A stretch of DNA of 64,000 bases. It comes from Thiotrichales bacterium 19S9-11 (GTDB taxonomy: Bacteria; Pseudomonadota; Gammaproteobacteria; Francisellales; Francisellaceae). Location: contig JAKJJT010000001.1 of the NCBI GenBank assembly GCA_021713395.1, forward strand, positions 248,001 through 312,000. The letters run 5' to 3'. Under the pieces are notes generated by a model that saw only the letters and a list, made by a program, of their open reading frames with translations, made no database searches and was not told where the DNA came from. Positions 46,018-57,796 of this stretch are shown piece by piece (position 1 is the first letter of the stretch; the number at the start of each line of letters is the position of its first letter). Both the position numbers and the translations under genes were made by a program.

Positions 46018-46560
46018 ATGATGGCGTTTAAATGGTATGTGATACAAGCTTACTCAGGCTATGAAAAGCGAGTTAAGCTTCAGCTTGAAGAGCAAATTAA
46101 ATTGGCAGCGCTTGAAGACTCTTTTGGGGATATTTTAGTCCCAACTGAGGAAGTTGTTGAAATGAAGCAAGGCCAGAAGCGTAAAAGTGAGCGTAAGTTT
46201 TTCCCTGGTTATGTGTTAATACAGATGGAAATGAATGATGAAACTTGGCAGTTGGTTCGCCGTGTGCCAAGAGTTAGTGGTTTTGTTGGCGGTAAAAGTG
46301 ATAGGCCGGCGCCGATTAGTGATAAAGAGGCTGAAGCAATATTAAGCTCAATTAAAGGAAAAGAAGAGGGTCAATACAAGCCGAGAACAACATTCCAAGT
46401 TGGTGAGGTTGTCCGAGTGCTTGAAGGGCCGTTTGCAGAATTTACAGGTGTTGTTGAAGAAGTTAACTATGAAAAAAGTCGCCTTCAGGTTGCTGTTTCA
46501 ATTTTTGGGCGTTCGACGCCTGTTGAGCTTGAGTTTTCTCAAGTAGAAAAAGAGTCTTAA
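46018..46560 (+). CDS. nusG: Transcription termination/antitermination factor NusG
   Basis: NusG binds RNA polymerase and links it to Rho and to ribosomal protein S10. The 180-residue protein has the NGN domain ([45 protein letters not shown]) and the C-terminal KOW domain ([25 protein letters not shown]). Two ATG codons lie in tandem at 46018 and 46021; the second has better spacing to GTGGA. The length is close to E. coli NusG (181). Confidence 0.97.
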   Translation: MMAFKWYVIQAYSGYEKRVKLQLEEQIKLAALEDSFGDILVPTEEVVEMKQGQKRKSERKFFPGYVLIQMEMNDETWQLVRRVPRVSGFVGGKSDRPAPISDKEAEAILSSIKGKEEGQYKPRTTFQVGEVVRVLEGPFAEFTGVVEEVNYEKSRLQVAVSIFGRSTPVELEFSQVEKES

Positions 46561-46573
46561 CAGACTTTAAGTA

Positions 46574-46602
46574 ATAACGGGAAGCCCAGCCATGGGCGTT
46601 AT
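46574..46602 (+). promoter_or_regulatory. Hairpin upstream of rplK, possible L1 autoregulatory site
   Basis: ATAACG (46574-46579) pairs with CGTTAT (46597-46602), enclosing GCCCA/TGGGC with an asymmetric purine bulge (GGAA). In E. coli, L1 represses its own operon by binding an rRNA-like structure upstream of rplK. This hairpin lies 30 bases before the rplK ATG, in the right place. Its identity as an L1 site is inferred. Confidence 0.5.
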
Positions 46603-46631
46603 ACCCACAACCTAAATATAGGAGTTAAGTA

Positions 46632-47069
46632 ATGGCTAAAAAAGTTGCTGCATATATTAAGTTGCAGGTTAGGGCTGGACAAGCTAATCCATCTCCACCA
46701 ATTGGTCCTGCTTTGGGTCAGCACGGTGTAAATATTATGGAGTTTTGTAAAGCATTTAATGCCCAGTCTCAAGATAAGTTTGGACCAGGAACGCCTGTGC
46801 CAGTTGTAATTACAGTTTATAGTGATCGTAGTTTTACTTTTATTATGAAAACACCACCTGTTTCGTATTTATTAAAGCAGGCCGCTAAGGTAAAAAAAGG
46901 TGTTTCAAATCCGTCTAAAGAGACAAATGGTAAAGTGACGCGGGAGCAACTAGAAGAGATCGCTAATACAAAAATGGCTGATTTAACAGCAGCTAATATG
47001 AATGCTGCGGTTAGAACGATTGCTGGTAGTGCTCGTAGTATGGGTATTGTAACGGAGGGCGTAGAGTAA
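46632..47069 (+). CDS. rplK: 50S ribosomal protein L11
   Basis: L11 forms the GTPase-associated centre stalk base and is needed for RelA activation. The 145-residue protein has the N-terminal [39 protein letters not shown] read in parts, with the proline-rich [13 protein letters not shown], and the C-terminal rRNA-binding part ([32 protein letters not shown]). Its stop overlaps the rplA ATG by one base. Confidence 0.97.
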   Translation: MAKKVAAYIKLQVRAGQANPSPPIGPALGQHGVNIMEFCKAFNAQSQDKFGPGTPVPVVITVYSDRSFTFIMKTPPVSYLLKQAAKVKKGVSNPSKETNGKVTREQLEEIANTKMADLTAANMNAAVRTIAGSARSMGIVTEGVE

Positions 47070-47767
47070 TGGCTAAGTTATCTAAGCGTATTAAAGCAAT
47101 TCGTGAAAAGGTGCAATCAACTCATCAATATGATTTTGATGAAGGAATGAAGTTGTTAAAAGACTTATCCTCAAGTGTTAAATTTAATGAATCTGTTGAT
47201 GTTGCAGTTAATTTAGGTATTGATCCTCGTAAGTCAGATCAGGTTGTTAGAGGCGCATCTGTCTTACCTCATGGTACTGGTAAAACTGTGCGAGTTGCTG
47301 TGTTTACACAAGGCGAAAACCAAGAAAAAGCAAAGCAAGCTGGCGCTGATGTTGTTGGTATGGATGATTTGGCTGAAGAAGTTAAAAAGGGCAATATGGA
47401 TTTTGATGTTGTAATTGCAACACCTGATGCAATGCGCGTCGTTGGTCAATTAGGTCAGATCTTAGGCCCAAAAGGACTAATGCCGAACCCTAAAGTGGGT
47501 ACAGTTACGCCAGATGTTGTTACAGCTGTATCTAATGCTAAAGCCGGTCAGGTTCGTTATCGAGTTGACAAAGCTGGTATTATTCATACAACGATCGGTA
47601 AGATAGATTTCAGTGAAAAGCAATTAAAAGAAAACTTAGAAACATTATTAGCAGATTTGAAAAAGGCAAAACCAACTGCTGCTAAAGGTGTTTATTTGAA
47701 GAAGGTTAGCATTTCTAGCACGATGGGCCCAGGATTAGCTCTGGACTTAAATACAATTAGTGTGTAG
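47069..47767 (+). CDS. rplA: 50S ribosomal protein L1
   Basis: L1 forms the mobile stalk near the E site and represses the rplK-rplA mRNA. The 232-residue protein includes the signature [35 protein letters not shown] and [15 protein letters not shown]. It is coupled to rplK by a one-base overlap. The length is almost identical to E. coli (234). A 225-base leader separates it from rplJ. Confidence 0.97.
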   Translation: MAKLSKRIKAIREKVQSTHQYDFDEGMKLLKDLSSSVKFNESVDVAVNLGIDPRKSDQVVRGASVLPHGTGKTVRVAVFTQGENQEKAKQAGADVVGMDDLAEEVKKGNMDFDVVIATPDAMRVVGQLGQILGPKGLMPNPKVGTVTPDVVTAVSNAKAGQVRYRVDKAGIIHTTIGKIDFSEKQLKENLETLLADLKKAKPTAAKGVYLKKVSISSTMGPGLALDLNTISV

Positions 47768-47802
47768 AATGCTTGCCTTTGTGAAAAGAAATTCTTTGGG
47801 CC

Positions 47803-47990
47803 TAAGCTTAAGAAGCTTATGGTGTCAAAGACCGTAGGTGCTTAACTATTTAAGCTTAATGTATTATCTATTTTATAGGTGATTACCTACGCAGACGATG
47901 GTGGCCTGATTGAAAAGATTATATTTTAACAGTCCGACAGCATCGTTAAACCAACGTAAACGCAAGACGTAGACAAAACTTGGAGAAAGT
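47803..47990 (+). promoter_or_regulatory. L10 leader: autoregulatory mRNA structure upstream of rplJ
   Basis: The L10(L12)4 complex represses its own mRNA by binding a conserved leader structure. AAAGACCGTAGGTG (47827-47840) and CTACGCAGACGATGG (47887-47901) correspond closely to the E. coli leader; CGTAGGT (47833-47839) pairs with ACCTACG (47885-47891), and ACGATG pairs with CATCGT further down. A short hairpin TAAGCTT-AAG-AAGCTTA (47803-47819) precedes it and could separate the rplKA and rplJL transcripts. It matches the known family of ribosomal protein L10 leaders. Confidence 0.85.
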
Positions 47991-47992
47991 CA

Positions 47993-48517
47993 ATGTTAAG
48001 ACTAGAAGATAAAAAAGCAATTGTAACAGAGGTTTCTGAAATTGCTTCCACTGCTTTGTCTGCGGCTGTTGCAGATTATCGAGGTCTAACTGTTACTCAG
48101 ATGAATGAATTGCGCGCGCAAGCACGTGAAAATAAAGTTTATCTGAAAGTTGTCAAAAATACGCTAGCTAAGCGTGCAATTGAAGGGACTGAGTTTGCTT
48201 GTATGGGTGAAACTCTAAAGGGTCCAATGGTTTTGGCTTTTTCATTAGAAGAGCCAGGCGCTTCAGCACGCTTAATACGTGAGTTTGTCAAAAAAAATAA
48301 AGAGTTAGAAGTAAAAGGTCTAGCAATGGGTGGAGAGCTTTTCGGTGAAGAGAAGCTTGAGACTTTTGCTAAACTTCCAACGCGCGAAGAAGCGTTAGCT
48401 AGCCTGTGCCGTGTTATGATGGCGCCGGTAACGCAATTTGTTCGCACATTAAACGAGCCAACGGCACAGATGGTTCGCGTAATGGCACAAGTTGGCGATA
48501 AGAAGCAAGCTGCATAA
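47993..48517 (+). CDS. rplJ: 50S ribosomal protein L10
   Basis: L10 anchors the L7/L12 stalk to the ribosome and is the operon repressor. The 174-residue protein has EVSEIASTALSAAVADYRGL, the signature VYLKVVKNTLAKRAIEGT and the C-terminal helix that binds L12 dimers (RTLNEPTAQMVRVMAQV). It starts ATG after GGAGAAAG. rplL follows after 55 bases. Confidence 0.97.
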   Translation: MLRLEDKKAIVTEVSEIASTALSAAVADYRGLTVTQMNELRAQARENKVYLKVVKNTLAKRAIEGTEFACMGETLKGPMVLAFSLEEPGASARLIREFVKKNKELEVKGLAMGGELFGEEKLETFAKLPTREEALASLCRVMMAPVTQFVRTLNEPTAQMVRVMAQVGDKKQAA

Positions 48518-48572
48518 GACTAAAGAAAAAGTAAATAACGTTTAACGAAATGTTAAGTTAGGAGAAAGTAAA

Positions 48573-48947
48573 ATGTCAATTACTAAAGAACAGATCCTCG
48601 ACGCCGTTTCTGATATGAGCGTAATGGATGTATGTGATCTAGTTAAAATGATGGAAGAAAAATTCGGTGTTTCTGCTCAAGCAGCTGCTGTTGTTGCGGG
48701 TCCTGTTGCAGGAGAAGCTCAACAAGCTGAAGAAAAAACTGAATTTGATGTTGTGTTAAAAGCTGTTGGTGACAAAAAAGTTAATGTCATTAAAGCAGTT
48801 CGTGCTGCAACAGGTCTTGGCCTTAAAGAAGCTAAAGATGCAGTTGATGGCGCACCAGCAACCATTAAAGAAGCAGTTAGTAAAGAAGAGGCTGAAGAAC
48901 TTAAGAAGTCTCTTGAAGAAGCTGGCGCAACTGTTGAGCTTAAATAA
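48573..48947 (+). CDS. rplL: 50S ribosomal protein L7/L12
   Basis: L7/L12 forms the multicopy stalk that recruits translation GTPases. The 124-residue protein has the N-terminal dimerisation domain ([26 protein letters not shown]), an Ala-rich hinge and the C-terminal domain [53 protein letters not shown]. Length and sequence are typical. An attenuator-like hairpin follows it. Confidence 0.98.
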   Translation: MSITKEQILDAVSDMSVMDVCDLVKMMEEKFGVSAQAAAVVAGPVAGEAQQAEEKTEFDVVLKAVGDKKVNVIKAVRAATGLGLKEAKDAVDGAPATIKEAVSKEEAEELKKSLEEAGATVELK

Positions 48948-48971
48948 GCTAAGCTCAACGCATATAATTTT

Positions 48972-49003
48972 AAAGGCTGATGGTCTAGGCACCATGAGCC
49001 TTT
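48972..49003 (+). terminator. Hairpin between rplL and rpoB, probable attenuator
   Basis: AAAGGCT...AGCCTTT arms enclose TGGT/ACCA, giving an interrupted stem of about ten pairs followed by four T (49001-49004). A partial terminator at this place is known in E. coli, where it lowers rpoBC expression relative to the ribosomal proteins. Confidence 0.65.
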
Positions 49004-49105
49004 TCTGCTATATAAGATAAGCAGTTAAACTAAAGTTTTCCCTTTTGGCTTAACTTGTTGGGTGAAAAGTTTATTAGTTAAGAAACTCAATACGAGGAAT
49101 ATCCA

Positions 49106-52100
49106 ATGCCTTACTCATTTGCTGAGAAAAGTCGTATACGTAAAGAATATGGTGATTTGCCAAATATTTTGGATGTCCCATATTTGCTGTCACTACAGGT
49201 GGACTCATATAAAAATTTTTTAGAAAAAGGACTAGAGGCAGCGTTTGATTCTGTATTTCCTGTTGAAAGTGCCTCTGGCTATACAGCAGTACATTTTGTT
49301 AAAAACCGCTTCGGTCCTGTTGCGTATAATGTAGAAGAATGTAGAATCAGAGGGCGCACCTATGCTGCACCATTAAAAGCACTGTTGCAGCTAGTTATTT
49401 ATGATAAAGAAGCGCCAGCAGATGAAAAAGTAGTAAAAGATATCCGAGAGCAAGAAGTTCATATGGGTGAAATACCATTAATGACAGATAATGGTACTTT
49501 CGTTATTAATGGGACTGAGCGTGTTGTTGTGTCTCAATTGCATCGTTCACCAGGCGTGTTCTTTGATCATGATAGAGGTAAGACGCATTCTGCAGGTAAG
49601 ATTCTATATTCTGCACGTATTATTCCTTATCGTGGTTCATGGTTAGATTTTGAGTTTGACCCAAAAGATAATGTTTATGTCAGAATTGATCGTCGTCGTA
49701 AGCTTCCAGTTAGTATTTTGTTAAAAGCACTTGGTTATAGTAATCAGGATATTTTGGCTGAGTTTTTTGATGACTTAACATTTGAAGTTAAAAATAATAA
49801 AATTTATATGACTTTAGTTCCAGAGCTATTAAAAGGAACAACAGCAGAGTTTGATATTAATGATAAAAGTGGTAAGTTGATTGTTGCTCAAGGTAAGCGC
49901 ATTACAGCAAAAACACTAAAAGATATAGAAAAAGCAAAGCTTCTTGAAGTTGAAGTGCCTTTGGATTATTTGTTGGGTCGTGCATTTTATGAAGATATTG
50001 CAGATTCAAATACAGGTGAGGTTATTGTTGAAGCCAATTTAGAAGTAACAGAAGCATTACTTAAAAAACTGTATGAAGCAGGTATTTTCAAGTTTAAAAC
50101 AATTTATTCAAATGATTTAAACCGAGGTGATTATATATCAGAAACCTTAAAGCTTGATCTTTCTAAATCACAAATGGATGCATTGGTTGAAATTTATCGT
50201 GTTATGCGTCCAGGTGAGCCGCCAACAGCAGAGTCAGCGCAAGGCTTGTTTGATAGCTTGTTTTTTGATGAGGATCGATATGATCTATCACCAGTTGGCC
50301 GCATGAAATTTAATTCGCGCTTAGGGTATGAAGCAGATACAGGTCTTTCTGTTTTAACAAAAGAAGATATTATTGCTGTTATTCGTGAATTGATTAATAT
50401 TCGAGATGGCTTAGGTGAAGTTGATGATATTGATAATTTAGGTAACCGACGCGTTCGTGGTGTTGGTGAAATGACAGAAAACCAGTTTAGAATTGGTTTG
50501 GTTCGTGTTGAGCGAGCGGTTAGAGAAAGACTATCTTTAGTTGATAGAGACTCAGCAATGCCACAAGACTTGGTCAACGCTAAGCCTATCACTGCAGCAA
50601 TTCGAGAGTTTTTTGGCTCAGGACAGTTATCGCAATTTATGGATCAAAATAATCCATTATCTGAGGTAACACATAAGCGTCGTATTTCTGCTTTAGGGCC
50701 AGGTGGTCTATCACGTGATCGTGCTGGATTTGAGGTTCGTGATGTACATCCAACTCATTACGGGCGTTTGTGTCCAATTGAAACACCAGAGGGACCTAAT
50801 ATTGGCCTAATTAACTCATTGGCGTGTTATTCAAGAACAAATGATTTTGGTTTTCTTGAAGCACCATATCGAAAAGTTATTGATGGCCAGGTTACAGATG
50901 AAGTAGTTTATTTATCTGCAATGGATGAAGGAAAGTATGTTATTGCACAGGCTTCAGCATCACTAGATGAAAATAACCGTTTAACAGACGAGTTAATTCA
51001 GTGCCGCTACAAAGGTGAGGCAATGTTTACAACTTCAGATCAAATACAGTTTATGGATGTCTCAACAAAGCAAATGGTTTCAGTTGCTGCATCACTAATT
51101 CCTTTCTTGGAGCATGACGATGCAAACCGTGCTTTAATGGGATCAAACATGCAACGTCAGGCAGTACCAACATTAAAAGCAGATAAACCGCTTGTTGGTA
51201 CAGGAATGGAGCGTATTGTCGCGCGTGATTCAGGTGCGTGTATTGTTGCAGAACGCCCTGGTATCGTAGAAGATGTAGACAGTGGTCGTATTGTTATTAA
51301 AATTGATGAAAAAGAAAGTGCCAAGAGTGATTCTTGGGTTGATATTTATCGTTTAACGAAATTTAGACGTTCAAATCATACAACTTGTATTAATCAACGT
51401 CCATTAGTTAAGCCGGGTGATCATGTCGTTACAGGAGATATTTTAGCTGATGGTTTCTCAACGGATAAAGGTGAATTAGCTTTAGGCCAAAATTTAATGG
51501 TTGCTTTTATGCCTTGGAATGGGTTTAACTTTGAAGATTCTATTTTATTATCAGAGCGAGTTGTTGAAGAAGATCGTTATACCTCAATACACATTGAAGA
51601 GTTAACTTGTATTGCAAGAGATACAAAGCTTGGACCTGAAGAAATTACATCAGATATTCCTAATGTATCAGAAAGTGCGTTAACTAAGCTTGATGAGGCA
51701 GGTATTGTTTATATTGGTGCTGAAATTAAGCCAGGAGACATACTGGTTGCAAAAGTAACGCCGAAAGCAGAAACTCAACTGACGCCAGAAGAGAAGTTGT
51801 TGCGTGCTATTTTTGGTGAAAAAGCATCAGATGTAAAAGATAGTTCACTGCGTATGCCAACAGGTATGGATGGGACGGTAATTGACGTTCAAGTATTTAC
51901 TCGAGATGGTGTTGAAAAAGATTCTCGTGCAGAATTAATTGAAAAAGAAGCATTAGAGCGAGTGCGTCAAGATTTAAATGATGAGTATCGAATTATTGAA
52001 AATGTTGTTCGTCAGAGATTAGCTTCATTGTTAATTGATCAAAAAGCAGTTTCAGGACCAAATAAGCTTAAAAAGGGTGAAAAAATTCAGGCTGAGTACT

Positions 52101-53158
52101 TGGATCAAATGCCATTAGAGCAGTGGTTTGGAATTAAAGTTGATGATCAAGCAGCAACAGATGCATTATTGACAGCGAAAAAGCAGGTTGATGAAGCAAG
52201 AGCTGCCTATGATGAGAAATTTAATGAAAAACGCAAAAAATTAATTCAAGGCGATGACCTATCTCCGGGTGTTTTAAAAATTGTTAAAGTGTATATTGCG
52301 GTTAAGCGTCATATACAACCAGGTGATAAAATGGCGGGTCGACATGGTAATAAAGGTGTGGTATCACGCATTTTGCCAGTTGAAGATATGCCATACTTGG
52401 ATGATGGAACACCAGTTGACATTGTGCTTAATCCATTGGGTGTGCCTTCTCGTATGAATATTGGACAAGTCTTAGAAACTCATATGGGACTTGCAGCTAA
52501 AGGCTTAGGTAATAAAATCAATAAAATGCTTGAGCAACAGGCTAAAGTGAAAGATTTACGTAAGCTACTTGATGAAATTTATAACCAGTTTGGTAGTAAA
52601 AAAGAAGACTTGAAGTCACTATCTGATGATGAAATCGTAGAGTTAGTTAATAACTTAAAGGTTGGTGTTCCAATTGCAACACCAGTATTTGATGGTGCAA
52701 AAGAGTCTGATATTAAAGCGCTATTAAGTTATTGTGATTTACCAGAGTCAGGTCAAATGACGTTATATGATGGTAGAACTGGTCAGCCATTTGAACGAAA
52801 AGTGACTGTTGGTTATATGTATATGCTTAAATTAAACCATTTGGTTGATGATAAAATGCATGCACGTTCTACTGGGTCATATTCACTGGTTACGCAGCAG
52901 CCATTAGGTGGTAAGGCTCAATTTGGTGGTCAGCGCTTTGGTGAGATGGAAGTTTGGGCATTAGAAGCATATGGTGCTGCTTATACATTGCGAGAAATGT
53001 TAACAGTTAAATCAGATGATGTTAGTGGTCGAACCAGAATGTATAAAAACATTGTGGATGGTAATCAGCATGTTGATGCAGGTGTGCCAGAATCCTTTAA
53101 CGTACTAATGAAAGAAGTAAGAGCTTTAGGTATTGATATGGAACTATCATCTGATTAG
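49106..53158 (+). CDS. rpoB: RNA polymerase beta subunit
   Basis: RpoB forms half of the polymerase active-site cleft. The 1350-residue length equals the gammaproteobacterial norm (E. coli 1342). The N-terminus [17 protein letters not shown] is typical. The rifampicin region reads [20 protein letters not shown] then [20 protein letters not shown], with the residues equivalent to E. coli D516, H526 and S531 unchanged, so susceptibility would be expected. Further anchors are [35 protein letters not shown] and [13 protein letters not shown]. rpoC follows after 92 bases. Confidence 0.98.
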   Translation: MPYSFAEKSRIRKEYGDLPNILDVPYLLSLQVDSYKNFLEKGLEAAFDSVFPVESASGYTAVHFVKNRFGPVAYNVEECRIRGRTYAAPLKALLQLVIYDKEAPADEKVVKDIREQEVHMGEIPLMTDNGTFVINGTERVVVSQLHRSPGVFFDHDRGKTHSAGKILYSARIIPYRGSWLDFEFDPKDNVYVRIDRRRKLPVSILLKALGYSNQDILAEFFDDLTFEVKNNKIYMTLVPELLKGTTAEFDINDKSGKLIVAQGKRITAKTLKDIEKAKLLEVEVPLDYLLGRAFYEDIADSNTGEVIVEANLEVTEALLKKLYEAGIFKFKTIYSNDLNRGDYISETLKLDLSKSQMDALVEIYRVMRPGEPPTAESAQGLFDSLFFDEDRYDLSPVGRMKFNSRLGYEADTGLSVLTKEDIIAVIRELINIRDGLGEVDDIDNLGNRRVRGVGEMTENQFRIGLVRVERAVRERLSLVDRDSAMPQDLVNAKPITAAIREFFGSGQLSQFMDQNNPLSEVTHKRRISALGPGGLSRDRAGFEVRDVHPTHYGRLCPIETPEGPNIGLINSLACYSRTNDFGFLEAPYRKVIDGQVTDEVVYLSAMDEGKYVIAQASASLDENNRLTDELIQCRYKGEAMFTTSDQIQFMDVSTKQMVSVAASLIPFLEHDDANRALMGSNMQRQAVPTLKADKPLVGTGMERIVARDSGACIVAERPGIVEDVDSGRIVIKIDEKESAKSDSWVDIYRLTKFRRSNHTTCINQRPLVKPGDHVVTGDILADGFSTDKGELALGQNLMVAFMPWNGFNFEDSILLSERVVEEDRYTSIHIEELTCIARDTKLGPEEITSDIPNVSESALTKLDEAGIVYIGAEIKPGDILVAKVTPKAETQLTPEEKLLRAIFGEKASDVKDSSLRMPTGMDGTVIDVQVFTRDGVEKDSRAELIEKEALERVRQDLNDEYRIIENVVRQRLASLLIDQKAVSGPNKLKKGEKIQAEYLDQMPLEQWFGIKVDDQAATDALLTAKKQVDEARAAYDEKFNEKRKKLIQGDDLSPGVLKIVKVYIAVKRHIQPGDKMAGRHGNKGVVSRILPVEDMPYLDDGTPVDIVLNPLGVPSRMNIGQVLETHMGLAAKGLGNKINKMLEQQAKVKDLRKLLDEIYNQFGSKKEDLKSLSDDEIVELVNNLKVGVPIATPVFDGAKESDIKALLSYCDLPESGQMTLYDGRTGQPFERKVTVGYMYMLKLNHLVDDKMHARSTGSYSLVTQQPLGGKAQFGGQRFGEMEVWALEAYGAAYTLREMLTVKSDDVSGRTRMYKNIVDGNQHVDAGVPESFNVLMKEVRALGIDMELSSD

Positions 53159-53183
53159 TTTCATCAATATACACTTTAAAACT

Positions 53184-53202
53184 AAAGGGGTTAAACCCTT
53201 TA
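53184..53202 (+). other. Perfect hairpin between rpoB and rpoC
   Basis: AAAGGGG (53184-53190) and CCCCTTT (53196-53202) form a seven-base GC-rich stem with a five-base loop TTAAA. No T-run follows, so it is not a normal terminator. It could stabilise the mRNA, be an RNase III-type processing point, or modulate rpoC translation, whose start lies 49 bases downstream. Confidence 0.55.
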
Positions 53203-53250
53203 ATAAGCTTTAAGTAAGCAGTAAAAGATTTAATAAAATGGGAGAGTGGC

Positions 53251-56200
53251 ATGCCCTTGAAAGATTTACTTGGAACTGTCAAAAAACAAGGTGATCAAGA
53301 ATTTGACCGTATTGGTGTCGGACTTGCATCTCCTGAGCTAATTCGTAGTTGGTCGTTTGGCGAAGTGAAAAAACCAGAAACGATTAATTATCGTACGTTT
53401 AAGCCAGAGCGTGATGGTCTATTCTGTGCAAAAATATTTGGCCCAGTAAAAGACTATGAATGTTTATGTGGCAAATACAAGCGATTAAAACATCGTGGTA
53501 TTATTTGTGAAAAGTGTGGTGTAGAAGTTACTCAGAGTAGAGTGCGTCGAGAGCGTATGGGGCATATTGAACTTGCATGTCCAGTTGCGCATATTTGGTT
53601 CTTAAAATCATTACCATCACGTATTGGTTTATTTTTAGATATGACATTACGTGATATAGAGCGCATTTTATACTTTGAAACTTATGTTGTAACAGAGCCA
53701 GGCATGACGCCATTTGAACGAGGCCAGTTGCTTCAAGAAGAAACTTATTTAGATGCTTTAGAAGAACACGGGGATGAATTTGAAGCTTTAATGGGTGCAG
53801 AAGCAATCCACAAGCTATTACGTGCAATTGACTTGCCAGCAGAAATTGATGCCATACGTGAAGAATTACCAGTTACAAGCTCTGAAACAAAGAGTAAGAA
53901 GTTAACTAAACGTTTAAAACTATTGGAAGCATTTGCTGAATCAGGGAATCAGCCTGAGTGGATGATTTTTACTGTATTGCCAGTACTACCACCGGATTTA
54001 CGACCTTTGGTGCCATTAGATGGCGGACGCTTTGCAACGTCAGATTTAAATGACTTATATCGTCGAGTGATTAACCGTAATAACCGCTTAAAGCGTCTAT
54101 TAGAGCTAAATGCGCCTGATATTATCGTGCGTAATGAAAAACGTATGCTACAAGAAGCAGTTGATGCATTACTAGATAACGGCCGTCGTGGACGTGCTGT
54201 TACAGGATCAAATAAGCGTGCATTAAAATCATTAGCAGATATGATTAAGGGTAAACAGGGTCGTTTTCGCCAAAACTTACTAGGAAAACGTGTTGATTAC
54301 TCAGGACGTTCTGTTATTGTGGTCGGTCCAACCTTAAAGCTGCATCAATGTGGTTTACCTAAGAAGATGGCGTTAGAGTTATTCAAGCCATTTATTTATA
54401 GCCAGCTAGAGCTACAAGAGCATGCATCTACCATTAAAGCAGCTAAGAAAATGGTTGAACGTGAAGAGGCTGTTGTTTGGGATATACTAGATCAAGTAAT
54501 TCGTGAACATCCAGTTATGTTAAACCGAGCGCCAACATTACATAGATTAGGTATTCAAGCATTTGAGCCTGTTCTTATTGAAGGTAAAGCAATTCAATTA
54601 CACCCACTTGTCTGTGTTGCATTTAACGCTGACTTTGATGGTGATCAAATGGCTGTTCATGTTCCGTTGTCATTAGAAGCGCAACTAGAGGCGCGTACAT
54701 TGATGATGTCAACAAATAACATTTTATCACCTGCGCATGGAACACCCGTTATTGCACCGACTCAAGATATTGTATTAGGTCTTTACTATATGACGCGTGA
54801 GCGTATTAATGCAAAGGGCGAAGGTAAGCTATTTTCTGATCTGTTGCAGGTTCAGCGGGCATATCATGCAAATAAAATTAATTTACAAGCAAAAATTAAA
54901 GTTCGCCTGAATCATAAGGTGTTAAATGAAAAAGGTGAGTATGTTGCAGAAAGTGGCGTCGTTGAAACAACAGTTGGACGTGCTTTGTTATCGGATATTC
55001 TGCCAGAAGGTTTACCATTTGCGTTAATTAATAAACCATTAACGAAAAAAGCAGTCGCAAAACTAATTGATGAGTGCTACAGAAGATTAGGCACAAAAGC
55101 AACAGTTATTTTTGCAGATCAATTGATGTACTCAGGGTTTCATTATTCAACGCGTTCAGGTATTTCTATTGGTATTGATGATATGCTTGTTCCTGAAGAA
55201 AAAATTGAAATTCTTGGGCAAGCAGAAGAACAGGTTAAAGAAATATCTGATCAATATGCAAATGGTTTGGTAACTAATGGTGAGCGTTATAATAAAGTTA
55301 TTGATATTTGGTCAAGAGCTAATAGCCAAGTTGCTAAAGCAATGATGGAAGTCATTTCAAAAGAAAAAGTTAAAGATAAGTCTGGTAAGACAAAAGACCA
55401 GGAATCATTTAACTCAGTTTATATGATGGCTGATTCTGGTGCTCGTGGATCAGCAGCGCAAATTAGACAGCTTGCTGGTATGCGTGGACTGATGGCAAAA
55501 CCAGATGGATCAATTATTGAAACACCGATTACGGCAAACTTTAGAGAAGGCTTATCTGTATTGCAATACTTTACATCAACGCATGGTGCACGTAAGGGTC
55601 TAGCGGATACAGCATTAAAAACAGCAAACTCAGGTTATCTAACTCGTCGTTTGGTCGATGTGGCACAAGATTTAGTGATTATTGAAGAAGATTGTGGCAC
55701 AGAAGATGGACTTCTAATGACGCCATTAATTGAAGGTGGCGATGTTGTTGTGCCATTGCGTGATCGAGTATTAGGTCGTGTTTGTGCTGAAGATATTTGT
55801 CGCCCAGGCAGTGATGAAGTATTAATTGAGAAAAATACTTTATTGGATGAAAAGCTCATATTAATGATTGAAGAAGCTGGTGTTGATAGTATTAAAGTTC
55901 GTTCAGCAATTACTTGCCATACACGTCGTGGTTTATGTTCTATGTGTTATGGTCGTGACCTTGCGCGTGGGCATCGAGTCAACGTTGGTGAATCTGTTGG
56001 TGTTATTGCAGCTCAATCAATTGGTGAGCCTGGAACACAGCTAACAATGCGTACTTTCCATATTGGTGGTGCGGCATCTCAGTCAGCAGCAGATAACCAA
56101 GTGCAAGTAAAAAATACAGGGCATATTAAGTTTAATAATTTAAAAACCGTGCGTAATAAAGAAAATAACCTTGTTGTGGTCTCGCGATCTGGAGAGTTAT

Positions 56201-57483
56201 CACTTGTTGATAAGTTTGGCCGAGAAAGAGAGCGTTATAAGTTACCATATGGTGCTGTGGTTACAACTGAAGATGGTTCTGAGATCGATGCTGGTAAGAT
56301 TGTTGCAAGCTGGGATCCTCATACACATCCAGTGATTACTGAAGTAGCAGGACAGGTTGAATTTGTTGATTTTGCTGATGGTATTACGATGAATCGTCAA
56401 GCAGATGAGCTAACGGGTTTAAGTAGTATTGTAATTACAGATGCACAAAAGTCAGGTGGTCGTGAGTTAAAACCGTTAATTCGTTTACTTGATACAAAAG
56501 GTAATGAACTTAACTTCCCGAATACACAAATTCCAGCAAGTTATTTTATGCCTTCTGGCGCTATTATTAACTTGGAAAATGGTGGCAAGGTTGAAGTTGG
56601 TGATGTTATCGCTCGTATCCCTCAAGAAGGCTCTAAAAATAAGGATATTACGGGTGGATTACCAAGAGTTGCTGATTTATTTGAGGCGCGTAAACCAAAA
56701 GATGCTGCAATTATGGCAGATATTGCTGGTGTTGTTAGCTTTGGTAAAGAAACAAAAGGCAAGCGTCGCTTGATTATTTCTCCTGAAAATGGAGATCAAG
56801 TTGAGATTATGATTCCAAAATGGCGTCATATCAACGTCTTTGAAGGTGAGCATGTCGATAAAGGTGAGATTATTTCAGATGGTCCATTAGATCCACATGA
56901 AATCTTAAGGCTAAAAGGCGTTCATGCAATGGCTGATTATATCATCAATGAGATTCAAGATGTTTATCGCCTTCAAGGTGTTGGCATTAACGATAAGCAC
57001 ATTGAAGTTGTGATTCGTCAAATGCTTAGAAAAGTATTGGTGAATGCTCCTGGAGATAGTCGTTTTGTTTCAGGTGAGCAATTAGAAGCAGTTCAAGTAT
57101 TAGAGGCAAATGATCAACTGCGTGAAGAAGGTAAGATTGAGGCGCTAGCGCTTCCAGTTCTTTTAGGTATTACAAAGGCGTCATTATCAACAGAATCCTT
57201 CTTATCAGCAGCTTCTTTCCAAGAAACAACGCGTGTTTTAACAGAAGCTGCCGTTAGTGGTCAGTTTGATGAATTAAGAGGCTTGAAAGAAAATGTCTTA
57301 ATTGGTCGCTTAATACCAGGTGGAACGGGTCTTGCTTATCATTTGGAGCGTCGTAAAGTAAATGAGGTAGTTGAAGAGACTGAAGAAGCTTTAAGCATGG
57401 AAGAAATTGAGATGTCTTTAACTGCGGCATTACAGCAAGCCGGAGATAACATTGAAGATGTTCTAGATAACCTAGATGAATAA
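53251..57483 (+). CDS. rpoC: RNA polymerase beta' subunit
   Basis: RpoC carries the catalytic magnesium. The 1410-residue protein (E. coli 1407) has the first zinc site [20 protein letters not shown], the rudder/bridge regions, the catalytic [12 protein letters not shown], the second zinc site [20 protein letters not shown] and the trigger-loop region ([25 protein letters not shown] in parts). The acidic C-terminus is typical. The ATG is preceded by GGGAGAG. A strong terminator ends the operon 36 bases beyond the stop. Confidence 0.98.
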   Translation: MPLKDLLGTVKKQGDQEFDRIGVGLASPELIRSWSFGEVKKPETINYRTFKPERDGLFCAKIFGPVKDYECLCGKYKRLKHRGIICEKCGVEVTQSRVRRERMGHIELACPVAHIWFLKSLPSRIGLFLDMTLRDIERILYFETYVVTEPGMTPFERGQLLQEETYLDALEEHGDEFEALMGAEAIHKLLRAIDLPAEIDAIREELPVTSSETKSKKLTKRLKLLEAFAESGNQPEWMIFTVLPVLPPDLRPLVPLDGGRFATSDLNDLYRRVINRNNRLKRLLELNAPDIIVRNEKRMLQEAVDALLDNGRRGRAVTGSNKRALKSLADMIKGKQGRFRQNLLGKRVDYSGRSVIVVGPTLKLHQCGLPKKMALELFKPFIYSQLELQEHASTIKAAKKMVEREEAVVWDILDQVIREHPVMLNRAPTLHRLGIQAFEPVLIEGKAIQLHPLVCVAFNADFDGDQMAVHVPLSLEAQLEARTLMMSTNNILSPAHGTPVIAPTQDIVLGLYYMTRERINAKGEGKLFSDLLQVQRAYHANKINLQAKIKVRLNHKVLNEKGEYVAESGVVETTVGRALLSDILPEGLPFALINKPLTKKAVAKLIDECYRRLGTKATVIFADQLMYSGFHYSTRSGISIGIDDMLVPEEKIEILGQAEEQVKEISDQYANGLVTNGERYNKVIDIWSRANSQVAKAMMEVISKEKVKDKSGKTKDQESFNSVYMMADSGARGSAAQIRQLAGMRGLMAKPDGSIIETPITANFREGLSVLQYFTSTHGARKGLADTALKTANSGYLTRRLVDVAQDLVIIEEDCGTEDGLLMTPLIEGGDVVVPLRDRVLGRVCAEDICRPGSDEVLIEKNTLLDEKLILMIEEAGVDSIKVRSAITCHTRRGLCSMCYGRDLARGHRVNVGESVGVIAAQSIGEPGTQLTMRTFHIGGAASQSAADNQVQVKNTGHIKFNNLKTVRNKENNLVVVSRSGELSLVDKFGRERERYKLPYGAVVTTEDGSEIDAGKIVASWDPHTHPVITEVAGQVEFVDFADGITMNRQADELTGLSSIVITDAQKSGGRELKPLIRLLDTKGNELNFPNTQIPASYFMPSGAIINLENGGKVEVGDVIARIPQEGSKNKDITGGLPRVADLFEARKPKDAAIMADIAGVVSFGKETKGKRRLIISPENGDQVEIMIPKWRHINVFEGEHVDKGEIISDGPLDPHEILRLKGVHAMADYIINEIQDVYRLQGVGINDKHIEVVIRQMLRKVLVNAPGDSRFVSGEQLEAVQVLEANDQLREEGKIEALALPVLLGITKASLSTESFLSAASFQETTRVLTEAAVSGQFDELRGLKENVLIGRLIPGGTGLAYHLERRKVNEVVEETEEALSMEEIEMSLTAALQQAGDNIEDVLDNLDE

Positions 57484-57518
57484 ACTTTCAAGCTTAAATA
57501 GAATAATCTACACTATAA

Positions 57519-57545
57519 GGGCACAATAAAAATTGTGCCTTTTTT
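57519..57545 (+). terminator. Intrinsic terminator after rpoC
   Basis: GGCACAAT (57520-57527), loop AAAA, and ATTGTGCC (57532-57539) make a perfect eight-base stem followed by six T (57540-57545). This ends the rplJL-rpoBC transcript. Confidence 0.93.
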
Positions 57546-57563
57546 ATATCTAGGAGTAAATCA

Positions 57564-57785
57564 ATGAAATATATTTGGTGGTTTTTTTTATTAGTTGTAT
57601 TAATCGTAATCGTTATACTTTCAATTTTAAATTCATACCAAGTTACGTTGGATTATTTTTTTAATACGGTAACGTTACCGTTAGCAGTCCTTATTTTATT
57701 AGTATTTTTTATTGGTTCAGTTTTAGGTATACTTATTGGCTACTTTAAGGGCTATAAACGAAGCAAAAGAAAATATAACAAGTAA
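57564..57785 (+). CDS. LapA-domain (DUF1049) small membrane protein
   Basis: The 73-residue protein has two membrane helices (about residues 5-22 and 38-62) and matches the LapA/YciS type: IVILSILNSYQVTLDYFF, then LPLAVLILLVFFIGSVLGILIGY and a basic tail (KGYKRSKRKYNK). In E. coli LapA works with LapB in controlling LPS assembly. lapB is not adjacent here; galU starts 12 bases later and may share a transcript. Confidence 0.82.
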   Translation: MKYIWWFFLLVVLIVIVILSILNSYQVTLDYFFNTVTLPLAVLILLVFFIGSVLGILIGYFKGYKRSKRKYNK

Positions 57786-57796
57786 GAAGGAACTCG

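Noticed and set aside
48139-48447. 102-codon minus-strand frame inside rplJ
   Set aside because: Antisense shadow of a ribosomal protein gene.
50194-50592. Long open frame on the minus strand inside rpoB
   Set aside because: It lies fully within rpoB, has no ribosome binding site, and its product shows no family likeness; an antisense shadow of a conserved gene.
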